The notes beneath the pieces were generated by a model. That model worked only from the letters and a program-made list of their open reading frames with translations, had not been told where the DNA came from and did no database searches. From NCBI GenBank assembly GCA_021325025.1, contig JAJPHZ010000016.1, positions 310,001-374,000 of the forward strand: DNA of 64,000 nt. The letters run 5' to 3'. The translations under genes were made by a program, and so were the position numbers. Below are positions 8,838 to 19,431 of this stretch, piece after piece. The number at the start of each line of letters is the position of its first letter. Position 1 is the first letter of the stretch. Origin of the DNA: Pseudomonadota bacterium. Its GTDB lineage: Bacteria; Desulfobacterota; Binatia; Binatales; Binataceae.

Positions 8838-9074
8838 ATGAAGGATCTAGTCCTGTTCCTGGCTAAGCACTTGGTGAACAATCCTGATGCGGTCGAGGTA
8901 AAAGAGACCCAGGGCGATACCGCCTCGGTTCTCGAGCTGCGGGTGGCGAAGGAAGATCTTGGACGCATTATCGGCAAACAGGGCCGGACGGCCAAGTCGA
9001 TCAGGACGATTCTCAATGCGGTTGCATCGCGTACCAACCGCAAGGTGGTCCTCGAAATCATCGAAGAAAAATGA
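8838..9074 (+). CDS. khpA: KH-domain RNA-binding protein KhpA
   Basis: This 78-residue single KH-domain protein of the KhpA (YlqC) family binds RNA and, in firmicutes, partners with KhpB to influence cell division and sRNAs. The RNA-binding GxxG loop appears as GRIIGKQGRTAKSIR (about residues 49-63). The order MKDLVLFLAKHLVNNPDAVEV is typical of the family. Its place between rpsP and rimM is the conserved operon position. No khpB homologue is visible in the window. Confidence 0.94.
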   Translation: MKDLVLFLAKHLVNNPDAVEVKETQGDTASVLELRVAKEDLGRIIGKQGRTAKSIRTILNAVASRTNRKVVLEIIEEK

Positions 9075-9143
9075 CACAGCGTGCGCGCGGCAGGGGCTGC
9101 AGGAGCGCCGCCCAAAGCTTCCCGCGCGGCTCAGTGAGGCGCT

Positions 9144-9677
9144 ATGAAGGCCCCGGATCGGTTCATGAGCCGGGGTCTCATCGCGTTTGGGCAGGTGGTC
9201 GGCGCCCACGGTCTGCACGGTGCGGTGCGGGTGCGGCCCGACAACCCCGACTGTGATCCCGCCGCGATCACGCGGATCTTCGTCGATCGCGACGCAATTG
9301 CGGTCGAGCATCGAGTGCGCTCGGTGGCGCGCGCCGGCCGTGGCTCGCTCAAGATTGAGCTGGAGGGCGTCGATAGCATCGAGCAGGCGCAGGCGCTGCG
9401 CGGCGTCGTGCTGTACCTGGCGGTCGAGGATCTGCCGCCGGCGTCGGACAAGGAATTTTACTATTTCCAGGTCATGGGCTTGCGCGTGGAGACCACCGAG
9501 GGCCGCCCGCTCGGCAGGATTGAGGAGGTCTTTTTCAACGGCGCCAACGACGTGTGGGTGGTAAGCAACGGCGGGCGCGGCGAAGTATTGATTCCGGTCA
9601 TCGAGGACGTCGTGCGCCGAATCGACCTGGAAGGCGGCCGCGCTATCATTGAAGCAATCCCGGGCCTGCTGGACTGA
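9144..9677 (+). CDS. rimM: Ribosome maturation factor RimM
   Basis: This 177-residue protein is RimM, which binds S19 and helps mature the head of the 30S subunit. The N-terminal RimM beta-barrel starts at [19 protein letters not shown] (about residues 11-29). The C-terminal PRC-barrel half contains [11 protein letters not shown] and [14 protein letters not shown]. The ATG at 9144 has GAGG five bases upstream; an internal ATG at 9165 is an alternative that loses seven non-conserved residues. Position between khpA and trmD supports the call. Confidence 0.95.
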   Translation: MKAPDRFMSRGLIAFGQVVGAHGLHGAVRVRPDNPDCDPAAITRIFVDRDAIAVEHRVRSVARAGRGSLKIELEGVDSIEQAQALRGVVLYLAVEDLPPASDKEFYYFQVMGLRVETTEGRPLGRIEEVFFNGANDVWVVSNGGRGEVLIPVIEDVVRRIDLEGGRAIIEAIPGLLD

Positions 9678-9736
9678 TTTCTGTCCCCTCTCCCATGATC
9701 AGTTGTGGCCAGGGTGAGGGGCCCCGCGTCGAGCAC

Positions 9737-10426
9737 ATGGAATTTCACTGCATCACGCTTTTCCCCGAGATGTTCGCCTCGCCCTTTGCGGGCGGGATCA
9801 TGGCCCGTGCCGTGCGCGCCGGCCTGGTGAGAATCGAAACGCACAACCTGCGCGAACACGGGCTGGGCCGCTACCGCCAGGTTGACGACGAACCCTACGG
9901 CGGGGGCAGCGGCATGGTGATGCGCCCGGAGCCGATCGCGGCTGCAATCGACGCTGTTATGGCACAGCGCCCGGGGTTGTGGCGTGTTCTGCTCACCCCG
10001 CAGGGGGAACTGTTTCGGCAGTCAATGGCCGCCGACCTGGCGCGCCGCGAACCCGGCCTGCTGCTGATTGCAGGACGCTACGAGGGCGTTGACGAGCGGG
10101 TGCGCGGCCTGGTCGATCAGGAGATCTCGATCGGCGACTATGTGCTGAGCGGCGGGGAGCTGCCCGCGATGGTCGTGGTCGAGGCGGTGACGCGCCTGCT
10201 GCCCGGCGTGCTGGGCAATCAGGCGTCGCTGGAGGAGGAATCTTTCGGTGCGGGACTGCTGGAGTATCCGCAGTACACGCGGCCGGAGGTCTTCCGCGGC
10301 CAGCAGGTGCCGTCGATACTGCTTAGCGGCGACCATGAGAAGATTCGGCGATGGCGCCGCGAGCAGGCGCTGGAGCGCACCCGCCGGCGCCGCCCCGACC
10401 TGCTGGTGAAAACCCCGCGTGGCTGA
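9737..10426 (+). CDS. trmD: tRNA (guanine-N1-)-methyltransferase TrmD
   Basis: This 229-residue TrmD methylates G37 of tRNAs using S-adenosylmethionine, which prevents +1 frameshifting. It begins [13 protein letters not shown] and contains the trefoil-knot elements: [31 protein letters not shown], and [16 protein letters not shown]. The C-terminal [13 protein letters not shown] helix is also present. An in-frame ATG at 9695 would add 14 residues, but the family start is the ATG at 9737. The last codons overlap the next gene's GTG by 8 bases, so the two are translationally coupled. Confidence 0.96.
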   Translation: MEFHCITLFPEMFASPFAGGIMARAVRAGLVRIETHNLREHGLGRYRQVDDEPYGGGSGMVMRPEPIAAAIDAVMAQRPGLWRVLLTPQGELFRQSMAADLARREPGLLLIAGRYEGVDERVRGLVDQEISIGDYVLSGGELPAMVVVEAVTRLLPGVLGNQASLEEESFGAGLLEYPQYTRPEVFRGQQVPSILLSGDHEKIRRWRREQALERTRRRRPDLLVKTPRG

Positions 10427-10973
10427 CCTCTTTATCGCGCTCATTCATCATCCGGTGCTCGACCGCCGCGGTAAGATCGTGACCTCTGCGATCACGAGCC
10501 TCGACATCCATGACCTGGCGCGCTCGGCGCGCACCTACGAGGTCCGCGCCATGTTCGTCGCCCACCCGGTAAAGGAGTTGCGGGAGTTTGCCGCCAGCGT
10601 GCGTGATCGATGGCTGGAAGGATACGGCCGCCAGTTCGACGCGCTGCGCCGCGAGGCGCTGGAGCGGGTGGTGGTGGTCAGCGACCTGGAGGAGGCGATC
10701 GCTTCGATCAAAGCCGTCTGCGGCGTGCCGCCGTTGCTGGTTCATACGTCGGCGCGCACACAGGGCGGTGTCAGCTATGCGGCCCTGCGCAAGGAGCTGG
10801 AAAGCGACGGTCCGCCGTTTCTGCTCCTGTTTGGTACCGGTTTCGGCCTGGCGCCAGAACTCGCCGAGCGCGCCGACCGCGTCCTGGCGCCGATTCTGGG
10901 CCCTGGCGGCTACAACCATCTTTCGGTGCGCGCCGCCGCCTCGATCATACTGGATCGTCTGCGCGGCCGCTGA
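10419..10973 (+). CDS. SPOUT-like RNA methyltransferase of the trmD operon
   Basis: This 184-residue protein belongs to the RNA methyltransferase family found next to TrmD in delta-type bacteria and thermophiles. It opens with [39 protein letters not shown], split here by no insertion. Later it has [14 protein letters not shown] (about residues 129-142) and [11 protein letters not shown] near the C-terminus, which resemble the SAM-binding trefoil knot of SPOUT enzymes. The RNA target is not established. The GTG start at 10419 overlaps trmD by 8 bases. Placement between trmD and rplS argues for a role in tRNA or rRNA modification. Confidence 0.82.
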   Translation: MADLFIALIHHPVLDRRGKIVTSAITSLDIHDLARSARTYEVRAMFVAHPVKELREFAASVRDRWLEGYGRQFDALRREALERVVVVSDLEEAIASIKAVCGVPPLLVHTSARTQGGVSYAALRKELESDGPPFLLLFGTGFGLAPELAERADRVLAPILGPGGYNHLSVRAAASIILDRLRGR

Positions 10974-11074
10974 AGCGGGTTTCCTTACCACTCGCGCTCC
11001 AGACGCGGATGAACGTGTTGAGTCGTGGGCGCCATTGGGCTAGATTTCTGGTTTCCCACGCATAGGTGGCTCCC

Positions 11075-11461
11075 ATGAACAGCGTCATCAAGAAACTCGA
11101 AGAGCAAAATCTCAAGTCCGATCTTCCCGCCTTTCGCGTGGGAGATACGGTTCGGGTGCAGGTCAAGGTCGTCGAAGGCGAAAAGGAGCGCATCCAGGCG
11201 TTTGAGGGCGTGGTAATCAAGCTGTCCCGCGCGGGTGCCCGCACCACCTTTACGGTGCGCAAGGTTTCCTACGGCGTGGGCGTCGAGCGCATCTTTCCGC
11301 TGCATTCCAGCCGCATCGAAAAGATCCAGGTGCTGACGCGCGGTCGCGTGCGCCGCGCCCGGCTGTATTACCTGCGCGGTCTTTCGGGCAAAGCCGCGCG
11401 CATCGGCACCAAGGGTCAGAAGGCCGCCAGCCGTCCCGCCCCATCTGCGACGCCGTCATAA
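11075..11461 (+). CDS. rplS: 50S ribosomal protein L19
   Basis: This 128-residue L19 lies at the interface of the ribosomal subunits. It contains [41 protein letters not shown], and [15 protein letters not shown], then the basic [21 protein letters not shown] serine/alanine/proline-rich tail of about 15 residues extends beyond the usual end. The ATG at 11075 has AGGTGG at 11064-11069, so it is preferred to an upstream GTG at 11066. It closes the ffh-to-rplS operon. The 100-base gap before it may hold a separate leader. Confidence 0.96.
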   Translation: MNSVIKKLEEQNLKSDLPAFRVGDTVRVQVKVVEGEKERIQAFEGVVIKLSRAGARTTFTVRKVSYGVGVERIFPLHSSRIEKIQVLTRGRVRRARLYYLRGLSGKAARIGTKGQKAASRPAPSATPS

Positions 11462-11636
11462 GCAGCACCTCGCGCCCGCGCACCTATTGGGATAGCGTCG
11501 ACATCGAGCTCTCAGGCGATGCCGCGCCGCTTGATCGGCGGCCGTTTGACTGGGTCAGGACTGATGGCGCGGGCGCAATAGAACCGGCACGGAGGCTTGC
11601 GCTACAAGAAGAACGATCGAAGCGCGCAACTTGAAG
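11462..11636. other. Short gap after rplS with no gene seen
   Basis: About 175 bases lie between the rplS stop and the end of the convergent NTF2-like gene. One frame stays open but has no usable start codon or ribosome-binding site, and its translation matches nothing I recognise. rnhB, which often follows rplS, is not here. No T-tract terminator was found. Confidence 0.5.
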
Positions 11637-12044
11637 TCACGGCGCTTGCCTGGTCACCAGCGGATCGGCATGGCGATGCACCAGGCGCCATTGGCCGTTC
11701 TCGCGCCGGTAGATTTGGGTGACGCGCAAATCCAGTTGGGTTTCCCCGCTTTTGCCCTTTTCGCGCACCCGATTGCTTTCGATACTCACCGTATAGGCAA
11801 GGTCGGTCCCCTCCACCATGCTGATCGTCGTGCGCTCGTAGCGGCCGCTGAGGAACTGGGAAGCGGCCCACTCCAGGCGCGGCCCGACTTCGGCCCAACC
11901 CCGTTCGTATCCGCCGAAGCCGCCCAGCACGGTGATGTCCTCGCCATGGGAATAGAGCTGCTGAAGCGGCTTGGGGTTGCCCTGCAACAGGTCGATATTC
12001 GCGGCGTCGCTGTCGGCGAGCACTTCTGAAAACGGCTTTGCCAT
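11637..12044 (-). CDS. SnoaL/NTF2-like protein (DUF4440 type)
   Basis: This 135-residue protein has the cone-shaped NTF2-like fold of the SnoaL_3/DUF4440 group. It has an N-terminal helix with SDAANIDLLQGNPKPLQQLYS, then the strand HGEDITVLGGFGGYERGWAEV. The end is typical of the family: TQIYRRENGQWRLVHRHADPL. Such proteins are small enzymes or association domains acting on varied substrates. No signal peptide is present. The gene lies 30 bases from the end of wrbA on the same strand, so the two may share a transcript. Confidence 0.82.
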   Translation of the reverse strand: MAKPFSEVLADSDAANIDLLQGNPKPLQQLYSHGEDITVLGGFGGYERGWAEVGPRLEWAASQFLSGRYERTTISMVEGTDLAYTVSIESNRVREKGKSGETQLDLRVTQIYRRENGQWRLVHRHADPLVTRQAP

Positions 12045-12074
12045 CGCGGTTTCCTTTCCCTTTCGACCGTGGCT

Positions 12075-12698
12075 TCAGCTTCGAGCCAGGCGCGCCGCGA
12101 CCTCCGTTACATGACGGCCCTGAAAATGCGCGATCGCCAGTTCGTTGCCACTGGGATTTCGGCTGCGGCCGTCAGGGCCGGCCAGCGTGGTCGCCCCGTA
12201 GGGTCCGCCGCCGCTAATCTCCTCCATACTGGTCAGCCTCTTCTCGGAGTATGGCACGCCGACGATCACCATCCCCAGATGCAGCAGCGTGGTGTGAAAG
12301 CTGGTGATGGTCGTCTCCTGTCCGCCGTGCTGGGTGCCGGTGCTGGCAAATACGCTGCCGACCTTGCCGACCAGTTGGTTGCGCGCCCACAGCCCGCCGG
12401 TCTGATCCAGGAAATTGCGCATCTGCGCGCACATGTTGCCGAAGCGCGTGGGAGTGCCGAAGATAATCGCGTCGGCCTCGGGCAGGCGCTCCACCGACGC
12501 AATCGGCACGTGGGCGAATTGCGCGCGCGCCTCTATCGCGCCGCTGCGGCGGAGCACATCGTCGGGCATCAATTCGGGAACCTGATAAAGCGCAACCTCG
12601 GCGCCCGACACCTCGCGCGCACCGGCCGCGACCGCTTCGGCGAGCCGATATACGTGTCCGTACATACTGTAGAAGATGATTTGTACTTTGACCGGCAC
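12075..12698 (-). CDS. wrbA: NAD(P)H:quinone oxidoreductase WrbA
   Basis: This 207-residue flavodoxin-fold protein is WrbA, an FMN-dependent tetrameric enzyme that reduces quinones by two electrons and limits oxidative stress. The FMN phosphate loop is [14 protein letters not shown] (about residues 10-23). Family landmarks are [23 protein letters not shown], split by no gap, then [12 protein letters not shown] and [12 protein letters not shown]. The start is a GTG at 12698 with AGGAGG seven bases upstream. An NTF2-like gene lies just downstream. Confidence 0.93.
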   Translation of the reverse strand: MPVKVQIIFYSMYGHVYRLAEAVAAGAREVSGAEVALYQVPELMPDDVLRRSGAIEARAQFAHVPIASVERLPEADAIIFGTPTRFGNMCAQMRNFLDQTGGLWARNQLVGKVGSVFASTGTQHGGQETTITSFHTTLLHLGMVIVGVPYSEKRLTSMEEISGGGPYGATTLAGPDGRSRNPSGNELAIAHFQGRHVTEVAARLARS

Positions 12699-12921
12699 GC
12701 TATACCTCCTGATAAAGTTTCGTGAGCATGCTGGTTGCCGCGTCTTTCACATCGCCTCATTTCCAACGAAGTGAACAACCCCAACGGAGAGAGTTCCCGG
12801 AAACGGATTCGACAGACAATCCGCTGCAAGCCGAGCCGGCGCGCAGCGCGCCGAGGTTGCTCGCCTTCGTCCGCAATGGCAGGGCAGAGGCGGCCCGCGC
12901 CCGCGCCGCGGGCGCTGCGTG
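12699..12921. other. Intergenic region between wrbA and the dehydrogenase
   Basis: This 223-base stretch separates the wrbA start from the end of the alcohol dehydrogenase gene. It holds a GC-rich self-complementary segment (GGCGCGCAGCGCGCC near 12839-12853) that could fold into a short hairpin. No T-tract follows it on either strand. No open reading frame in it looks coding. Confidence 0.4.
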
Positions 12922-14010
12922 CTAATCGAACATAAGGACGCTGCGGGCGACCTCGCCGGCTTTCATCGCGCGGAAGGCCTCGTTGATATCTTCGATCTTT
13001 CCGCGCCGGCTGATCATGTCGTCAAGGTTGAGACGCCCGTCGAGGTAAAAGTTGATGTACTTGGGCATGTCGATGCGAAAGCGGTTGGAACCCATCAACG
13101 TGCCCTGGATTTTACGCTCGGACAGAAACGCCGCGCCGTCCAACTCGACCTTTTGGCCGAAGGGGATCATGCCGATTATCGTCGCCGTGCCGCCCGGCCT
13201 GATGCATTCGAAGCACTGCTCGGCCAGCTTCTTGAGGCCGACCGCTTCGAAGGAGTAGTCGGCGCCGCGCCCGCCGGTCTGCGCCTTGATCTCCTTGACC
13301 GGATCGGTCTGCGAGGCGTCGATGGTATGGGTGGCGCCGAACTTGCGCGCCATCGCCAGCTTGTTCTCGAACTGATCGACGGCGAAGATGCGCCCGGCGC
13401 CGGCGATGCGCGCGCCCTGGATCGCCGAAATCCCCACGCCGCCGCATCCGAATACCACCACGTCCGAGCCCGGCTCGATCTTCGCGGTGTTGAGCACCGC
13501 GCCGACTCCGGTGGTGACGCCGCATCCGATCAGCGCCGCGCGGTCCAGTCCGATCTTGTCGGTGATCTTCACCAGTGCGTTTTCATGCACCAGCATCTTT
13601 TCGGCGAAAGTGCCCAGCGTGGCCAGAGTATGGATCGGCTTGCCGTTTTGCGACAGGCGCGGTTTTTCGTCCTTGCCGCGCATCCCGGCACTGGCGTTGA
13701 CGCAGAGGTTGGGATGACCGGTCAGGCATTGATCGCAGGCGCCGCAGAAGACCGACACGCAAGAGATCACGTGATCGCCGGGCTTGACATAGCTGACCGC
13801 TTTGCCGGCTTTCTCCACGATCCCGGCGCCTTCGTGCCCCAGCACGGCGGGCGCCGGATGCGGCCACAGGCCTTCACTGAAGTGCAGGTCGCTGTGGCAC
13901 ACTCCGGTGGCGACCATCCGCACCAACACCTCATGGTCCCGCGGTTCATCGATGTCGATCTGCTCGACCGTCAGGGGCTGGTGGGCGCCGTGAAAGATTG
14001 CAGCTTTCAT
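12922..14010 (-). CDS. Zinc-dependent alcohol dehydrogenase (MDR family)
   Basis: This 362-residue medium-chain dehydrogenase oxidises an alcohol or reduces an aldehyde with NAD(P). Catalytic zinc ligands are C38, H59 and E60 (GVCHS and GHEGAGIV). The structural zinc site is C89, C92, C95 and C103. A Rossmann fold follows with VFGCGGVGISAIQGA. The sequence resembles class III or NDMA-type bacterial dehydrogenases, but the substrate is not clear. The ATG at 14010 is backed by GGAGGAT just upstream. A longer in-frame version starts at 14082 but lacks family similarity. Confidence 0.92.
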   Translation of the reverse strand: MKAAIFHGAHQPLTVEQIDIDEPRDHEVLVRMVATGVCHSDLHFSEGLWPHPAPAVLGHEGAGIVEKAGKAVSYVKPGDHVISCVSVFCGACDQCLTGHPNLCVNASAGMRGKDEKPRLSQNGKPIHTLATLGTFAEKMLVHENALVKITDKIGLDRAALIGCGVTTGVGAVLNTAKIEPGSDVVVFGCGGVGISAIQGARIAGAGRIFAVDQFENKLAMARKFGATHTIDASQTDPVKEIKAQTGGRGADYSFEAVGLKKLAEQCFECIRPGGTATIIGMIPFGQKVELDGAAFLSERKIQGTLMGSNRFRIDMPKYINFYLDGRLNLDDMISRRGKIEDINEAFRAMKAGEVARSVLMFD

Positions 14011-14100
14011 AGGATCCTCCCCACGCAAGTATTGGCCGCGGCGGGCGCGGCCCGCAAGACGATACATCTTTCGCCCGCCCAATCGCCAGCGGACGCGGGT

Positions 14101-14538
14101 CTATGCGGGTACGATGCGGCGGGCGGAAGGAACGGCGGTATCTGCGGTCTCAACCGCCATCTGTACTTCGCCGTTGAACCGGGCGCCCTCGCAGATGGTC
14201 AACGAACGGGCCTCGATCCGGCCGTTGACGCGCGCGGCGGGGCCCAGCACGACCTGGGCGGCGCCGACCACATCGCCCTGCAGTTCGCCCAGGATGAGCA
14301 GACGCGGGGCGCGAATCTTGCCCTCAATCTTCGCCTCCGTGCTCACCACCAGCAGCTCCACCGAACTGAGTTCGCCGCGGAATCTGCCCTCGATTCGCAC
14401 CGGCTCCTGGAAGATCAGCTTGCCCGAGATGTTGGTGTTGCGTCCGACTGCGACGCGGGTGCGCTCGTCCACCCAGGCCTGCATCGGCGGACGCGGAATC
14501 TGTGCGGTCGGCAAAGGCGGATCGAAATCTCGGCTCAT
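14101..14538 (-). CDS. Bactofilin (polymer-forming cytoskeletal protein)
   Basis: This 145-residue bactofilin is built of short beta-helix turns: NTNISGKLIFQEPVRIEG, GELSSVELLVVSTEAKIEGKI, and APRLLILGELQGDVVGA, followed by two more turns. Bactofilins polymerise without nucleotides and organise cell-wall enzymes, stalks or chromosome poles. The core is about residues 30-125, flanked by a proline-rich N-terminus and a short tail. It lacks a signal peptide or membrane segment, so it is cytosolic. No peptidase (M23) partner lies beside it. Confidence 0.9.
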   Translation of the reverse strand: MSRDFDPPLPTAQIPRPPMQAWVDERTRVAVGRNTNISGKLIFQEPVRIEGRFRGELSSVELLVVSTEAKIEGKIRAPRLLILGELQGDVVGAAQVVLGPAARVNGRIEARSLTICEGARFNGEVQMAVETADTAVPSARRIVPA

Positions 14539-14603
14539 CGCGGATGCACCCTTAAACCCTGGACTCGAGGCGCTGCTGATACCACCGCCAGCTTAGCCCG
14601 CCG

Positions 14604-15641
14604 TCAAGGCGGCGGAAAGACATGGCATGCGACCGCGTGTCCGCCCGCGCCGGCCGCCAGGGGCGGAACCACGCTGCGGCAGACGTCCTTGGCGTAGGGG
14701 CATCGCGGATGGAAGCTGCATCCGGGAGGAGGATTGACCGGGCTGGGCAGCTCTCCGGGCAGCCGGATCCGCTCGCGCCTGGCGGCAGGGTCGATCACGG
14801 GCACGGCTGACAGCAGCGCGCGCGTATAGGGATGGCGCGGGTTGTTGTAAATTTCCTCGCTGCCGCCCAGCTCGACGATCTTGCCCAGGTACATGATCGC
14901 GACGCGCCGGCTGATGTGCTCGACCACGCGCAGGTCGTGGGCGATAAACAGGTAGGTCAGCTTGAGCTGCTCCTGCAGGTCCTGGAGCAGATTGATGATC
15001 TGGGCCTGGATCGAGACATCGAGCGCCGAGACCGGCTCGTCCAGCACCAAAAAGCGCGGATTGACCGCCAGCGCCCGCGCGATCCCGATGCGCTGGCGCT
15101 GCCCGCCGGAGAACTCGTGCGGATAGCGCGACAACGCGTCGGCCTCCAGCCCCACCATCCGCAGCAGCTCTACCAGCCGCTCCTGCTTTTCGCGCCCGCG
15201 CGCGAGCTTGTGAATGTCGATTCCCTCGCCGACGATCGCGGCAACGCGCATACGCGGATTGAGCGAGGAGTAGGGATCCTGGAAGACGATTTGCATCTGC
15301 CGGCGCAGCAGGCGCAGCTCGCTGCGGCCGAGCGCCGAAAGATCGCGGCCGTCGAAAAAAATTTTGCCGCTGGTCGGTTCAATCAAACGCAGGATCAGCC
15401 GCCCCAGCGTGGATTTGCCCGAGCCCGATTCTCCCACCAGGCCCATCGTCTCGCCGGGTTGGATGGCCAGGCTGACGCCGTCTACCGCCTTGACCGTGAG
15501 CTTGCGCCGCGCCAGCAGTCCGTCGCTGCCGGCGGGAAACTCCTTGCACAGCTCCTCGACCCGGACCAGCGCCTGCGCCGCGCTGGGCAGGGTTTGGCGG
15601 GCCGCCGCGGATAACGTTTCAGACCCGGATACAGGCGACAT
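14604..15641 (-). CDS. OppF/DppF-type ABC transporter ATP-binding protein
   Basis: This 345-residue ATPase belongs to the peptide/nickel ABC importers. The Walker A motif is GESGSGKST (about residues 62-70), followed by a Q-loop [14 protein letters not shown]. The signature is [15 protein letters not shown] and Walker B is [12 protein letters not shown]. The C-terminal oligopeptide extension with a cysteine cluster ([15 protein letters not shown]) is typical of DppF/OppF and may hold an Fe-S cluster. The ATG at 15641 overlaps the upstream partner by 23 bases, indicating coupling. No permease or binding protein gene is in the window. Confidence 0.92.
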   Translation of the reverse strand: MSPVSGSETLSAAARQTLPSAAQALVRVEELCKEFPAGSDGLLARRKLTVKAVDGVSLAIQPGETMGLVGESGSGKSTLGRLILRLIEPTSGKIFFDGRDLSALGRSELRLLRRQMQIVFQDPYSSLNPRMRVAAIVGEGIDIHKLARGREKQERLVELLRMVGLEADALSRYPHEFSGGQRQRIGIARALAVNPRFLVLDEPVSALDVSIQAQIINLLQDLQEQLKLTYLFIAHDLRVVEHISRRVAIMYLGKIVELGGSEEIYNNPRHPYTRALLSAVPVIDPAARRERIRLPGELPSPVNPPPGCSFHPRCPYAKDVCRSVVPPLAAGAGGHAVACHVFPPP

Positions 15642-16581
15642 AATGATTGGGCCGCTTGGCCTCCAGGGGTGGCTCGACGCGGCTGCACTCCGCAATCGCG
15701 ATCGGGCATCGCGGATTGAAGCGGCATCCGGGCGGCGGGTCCGCCGGATTGGGAATCGTGCCGGGAATGGCCTGCAGGCGGCGATGGTGCAAGCCCCCGG
15801 CGCCCGGAATCGATTGCAGCAGCCCCCGTGTGTAGGGATTGAGCGGTGCGGCGAACAACTCGCCGGCGCCGGCCTGTTCCATCACGCGCGAGGAATAAAG
15901 GATCGTGACGTCATCAGCGTATTCGGCCACGATTCCCAGGTCGTGCGTGACCAGCAGCACGGCCAGGTCGAACTGTTGTTGCAGCTCGCGGATCAGGTCG
16001 AGAATCTGGGATTGGATAGTGACGTCGAGCGCAGTGGTCGGCTCGTCGGCAATCAGCAGCTTGGGCCGGCACGACAGGGCCATCGCGATCATCACCCGCT
16101 GGCGCATCCCGCCGGAGAGCTGATGGGGGTAGTCGTCAACGCGGCGCTCGGGGTCCGCGATTTTCACCACGCGCAGCATCTCGATCGCGCGGTTGCGCGC
16201 CTCGGCGCGCGAGGTCTTCTGATGGAGCCGGACGGCTTCGGCGATTTGGCTGCCGATGGTGAACACGGGATTGAGCGAGGTCATCGGCTCCTGGAAGATC
16301 ATGGCGATTTTCGCGCCCCGCATGCGCCGCATCTCGTCCTCGCGCAGCGCGCAAAGATCGCGCCCTTCAAAGATGACCTTGCCGCCCACCACGCGCGCCC
16401 GCTCCGGCAGCAGCCGCATGATGGAAAGCGCGGTTACGGTCTTGCCCGAGCCCGACTCGCCCACCAGTCCCATCAGACGTCCGGGCGCGATCGAGAAGCT
16501 GACCCGATCGACCACGCGCAGCTCCCCGTGCTCGGTAAAAAACGAGGTGCTCAACTCCTTGACTTCCAGCAGCGGCTGCAT
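15619..16581 (-). CDS. OppD/DppD-type ABC transporter ATP-binding protein
   Basis: This 320-residue ATPase is the partner of the following gene. Walker A is GESGSGKT at 41-48, the Q-loop is [14 protein letters not shown], the signature is [15 protein letters not shown], and Walker B is [12 protein letters not shown]. The C-terminal [14 protein letters not shown] segment is the OppD/DppD extension. Together the pair would power import of di- or oligopeptides, nickel or a similar solute, but the permeases and solute-binding protein must lie elsewhere. Its ATG at 16581 follows no other gene of the system. Confidence 0.92.
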   Translation of the reverse strand: MQPLLEVKELSTSFFTEHGELRVVDRVSFSIAPGRLMGLVGESGSGKTVTALSIMRLLPERARVVGGKVIFEGRDLCALREDEMRRMRGAKIAMIFQEPMTSLNPVFTIGSQIAEAVRLHQKTSRAEARNRAIEMLRVVKIADPERRVDDYPHQLSGGMRQRVMIAMALSCRPKLLIADEPTTALDVTIQSQILDLIRELQQQFDLAVLLVTHDLGIVAEYADDVTILYSSRVMEQAGAGELFAAPLNPYTRGLLQSIPGAGGLHHRRLQAIPGTIPNPADPPPGCRFNPRCPIAIAECSRVEPPLEAKRPNHYVACIRV

Positions 16582-16710
16582 CGCAGCTAAAGCGTATCAT
16601 TGGGCCGCCATCTCTCTCCAGCGGGGTCCGGCCTCAATCAAGAGACTCGACCACCGTGTGGCTGTCCTCGATGGCGATGCGGCGCATGAAGCCTCGGTTC
16701 TCATGGCCCA

Positions 16711-19431
16711 TCAGGCCGCCGATTCACGGCGCGACTGCCGGCTGCTGCGGCGCGACACAAGTTTGATGATCTCCAGCACGGTCAGAGGAACCGCTCCCAG
16801 CACGAACCATTGGGCCAGCATAGCCGGCTCAACCGGGCTGGTATTGAAGACGATTTCCAGCGGCACAACATAGTAGATCGCGAGTTGGGCCGCGAAGCTG
16901 CCAATCACGATCAAAAACAGCCGCATGTTGGTGAGCAGGCCCACCTCAAACACGGTGCGCGTGCTGCTGCGGGCGCTGAAGGAGCGCAGCAATTCCTCGA
17001 TCACCAGGGCCGAAAACGCGGCGTTGCGCGCCGCGGCAACATCGCTGTGACGGTAGAACTCCCAGGCAAAGGCGGTCAGGGCGGCGGCCGCCGACAGGCA
17101 TCCGGTCAAGGCCAGCCGCGCGAAAAAGGGGCGGTCGATGATTTCGGCCTGCGGGTCGCGGGGGGGACGCGTCAGCACGTCGGGCTCGACCGGGTCGGTG
17201 GCCAAGGCCAGTGCAGGCAGCCCGTCGGTGACCAGGTTGATCCACAGCAACTGAATGGGCAGCAGCGGCAGCGGCCATCCGATCAGCCCCGCCACCAGCA
17301 TCACCGCTAACTCGCCCGCGTTGCCGCCCATCAGGTAGCTGAGCGTCTTGACGACATTGTCGTAGATGCCGCGCCCTTCCTCGACGGCGGCCACGATGGA
17401 GGCGAAATTGTCGTCGGTGACGATGATGTCGGCGGACTGCTTGGCGACCTCGGTGCCGGTAATTCCCATCGCCACGCCGATCGCGGCTTCCTTGAGCGCG
17501 GGCGCATCGTTGACGCCGTCGCCGGTCATCGCGACCACTTTGCCGCGCGCCTTCCAGGCGCGCACGATGCGCAGCTTGTGCTCGGCAGTCACGCGGGCGT
17601 ACACGCTGACGCGCTCGACCAGTTCGGCCAGCCGGAGATCGTCGATGCGCTCCAGTTCGGCGCCGTCCAGCACCTGCCCGCCGCGCTCGACGATTCCCAG
17701 TTCGCGGCCGATGGCGGCGGCGGTATCGCGATGGTCTCCGGTGATCATCACGGTTTTGATGCCGGCTAGCTTGCAGCGTTCGATCGCCTCGCGCGCCTCG
17801 GCGCGCGGCGGATCCTGCAAACCAGCCAGTCCGAGCAGGGTCAGGTCGCGCTCGATGCGCGCGCCACCGTCATCGAGGCTCTGGGCGGTGTAATCGGAGT
17901 GCAGCGCGCGATGCGCCAGGGCCAGCACGCGCAGCGCGTCGTTGGCCATCAACGCCCCCGCCTCCAGCATCCGCGCGCGGTCGGCCGCCGACAGCTCCAC
18001 TTCACCTTGCGCAGTGCGGATTTTTGTACAGCGCTCGATAATCAGTTCGGGCGCGCCCTTGACGAACGCCCAGGGATTTTCCTCGCGCCGCCGAATTACC
18101 GTCATCATTTTGCGATCGGAGGTGAACGGAATCGCGGCCAGGCGCGGCATCTCCGCTTCGATCCGTTCGCGGGTAATGCCGCCCTTGGCGGCGGCGACCA
18201 GCAGGGCCGCTTCGGTGGGGTCGCCGGCGATCGAAGGGTGGCCGTTGCGAACGGCAATCTGTGCGTCATTACAGGCAGCCGCAGCGATCAGCAAATCCGC
18301 CAGCGCCGGGTCGGCGCTGATGTCAGCCTCGCTGCTATCGTTCAGAATCGCACCGGCAGTCGAGTAACCCTCGCCGGTGACGTTGAAGATGCCACTATGG
18401 GTGACCAGGCGGCGCGCGGTCATCTCGCCCACGGTCAGCGTGCCGGTCTTGTCGGTGCAGATCACCTGCACGCTGCCCAGTGTTTCGACCGCCGGCAGGC
18501 GGCGCACCAGCGCCCTGCGCCGCACCATCTTGCGCACGCCCAAGGCCAGCGCAATCGTGACTACGGCGGGCAGTCCTTCGGGAATCGCAGCGACCGCCAG
18601 GCTTACTGCGCCCAGGAACAATTCAAGCACTGGCGCGCCGCGCAGCAGGCCAAGCACGAACACCACCACCACGATCGCAAGACACGCCCACAGCAGCCGC
18701 AGACCCAGTGCGTTGAGCTTGCGCTGCAGCGGTGTTTCGCCGGGAGAGGCGGTTTCGATCAGCGTCGCGATACGGCCGACCTCGGTCGCCATCCCGGTCG
18801 CCGCGACCAGCGCCAGCCCGCTGCCGCTCACCACGCTGGTTCCTAAAAACAACATGTTCGTGCGCTCCGCCAAAGCGGTTGCCGGCGCCAATTCGCCCAC
18901 GGTCTTGGTAACCGGTTCGGATTCGCCGGTCAGCGGCGCTTCGTTGACGCGCAGCATCGCCGCCTCGACGACCCGGGCGTCGGCGGCCACCAGGTCGCCT
19001 TCTGCCAGCACCAGCAGGTCGCCGCGCACGACTGCGGCGGCGGGCACGACGTGGCTTTGTCCGCCGCGGATCACGCGCGCACGCGGCGCGGTCAGTTTGG
19101 AGAGCGCGGCCACCGCCTGCTCGGCGCGATACTCCTGGACGAAACCGACCACCGCGTTGAGGACGACGATGGCGATAATGGCGATGCCGTCCAGCCGTTC
19201 TCCCAGCGCCACCGACACCACAGCGGCAGCGATCAGCACCCAGATCACGACGCTGGCGAACTGGCGCAGGAACATCGCCAGCGGCGATTCGCGCTCGGCC
19301 TTGCGAATCTCGTTGGGACCCTCGCGCTCCAACCGTGCCGCGGCTTCGCTTTCGGCAAGGCCCGCGGCGATAGAGCTGCCCAGCTCCAGCGCGACCTGCT
19401 CCAGCGGCATCGCATGCCAGGGACGGTTCAT
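16711..19431 (-). CDS. P2A-type (calcium-like) cation-transporting P-type ATPase
   Basis: This 906-residue pump has the full P-type set: the actuator loop TGES, the phosphorylation motif DKTGTLT, the nucleotide-domain KGAPE, and [12 protein letters not shown]. The membrane sites match calcium pumps: PEGLPAVVT in M4, NAGE in M5, and NLVTDGLPA in M6, which carry the coordinating Glu, Asn and Asp. It probably exports Ca2+ or a related divalent cation, like bacterial PacL/LMCA1. The N-terminal E1-E2 cation domain begins [13 protein letters not shown]. The ATG at 19431 is preferred over an earlier in-frame start at 19503. Confidence 0.93.
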   Translation of the reverse strand: MNRPWHAMPLEQVALELGSSIAAGLAESEAAARLEREGPNEIRKAERESPLAMFLRQFASVVIWVLIAAAVVSVALGERLDGIAIIAIVVLNAVVGFVQEYRAEQAVAALSKLTAPRARVIRGGQSHVVPAAAVVRGDLLVLAEGDLVAADARVVEAAMLRVNEAPLTGESEPVTKTVGELAPATALAERTNMLFLGTSVVSGSGLALVAATGMATEVGRIATLIETASPGETPLQRKLNALGLRLLWACLAIVVVVFVLGLLRGAPVLELFLGAVSLAVAAIPEGLPAVVTIALALGVRKMVRRRALVRRLPAVETLGSVQVICTDKTGTLTVGEMTARRLVTHSGIFNVTGEGYSTAGAILNDSSEADISADPALADLLIAAAACNDAQIAVRNGHPSIAGDPTEAALLVAAAKGGITRERIEAEMPRLAAIPFTSDRKMMTVIRRREENPWAFVKGAPELIIERCTKIRTAQGEVELSAADRARMLEAGALMANDALRVLALAHRALHSDYTAQSLDDGGARIERDLTLLGLAGLQDPPRAEAREAIERCKLAGIKTVMITGDHRDTAAAIGRELGIVERGGQVLDGAELERIDDLRLAELVERVSVYARVTAEHKLRIVRAWKARGKVVAMTGDGVNDAPALKEAAIGVAMGITGTEVAKQSADIIVTDDNFASIVAAVEEGRGIYDNVVKTLSYLMGGNAGELAVMLVAGLIGWPLPLLPIQLLWINLVTDGLPALALATDPVEPDVLTRPPRDPQAEIIDRPFFARLALTGCLSAAAALTAFAWEFYRHSDVAAARNAAFSALVIEELLRSFSARSSTRTVFEVGLLTNMRLFLIVIGSFAAQLAIYYVVPLEIVFNTSPVEPAMLAQWFVLGAVPLTVLEIIKLVSRRSSRQSRRESAA

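Noticed and set aside
12919..14697. 592-residue plus-strand frame over the dehydrogenase and bactofilin genes
   Set aside because: It spans two unrelated genes in antisense and has no recognisable domains. The minus-strand genes have complete zinc sites and bactofilin repeats.
17899..18846. 315-residue plus-strand frame within the P-type ATPase
   Set aside because: It is antisense to conserved ATPase motifs and shows no signature of its own.
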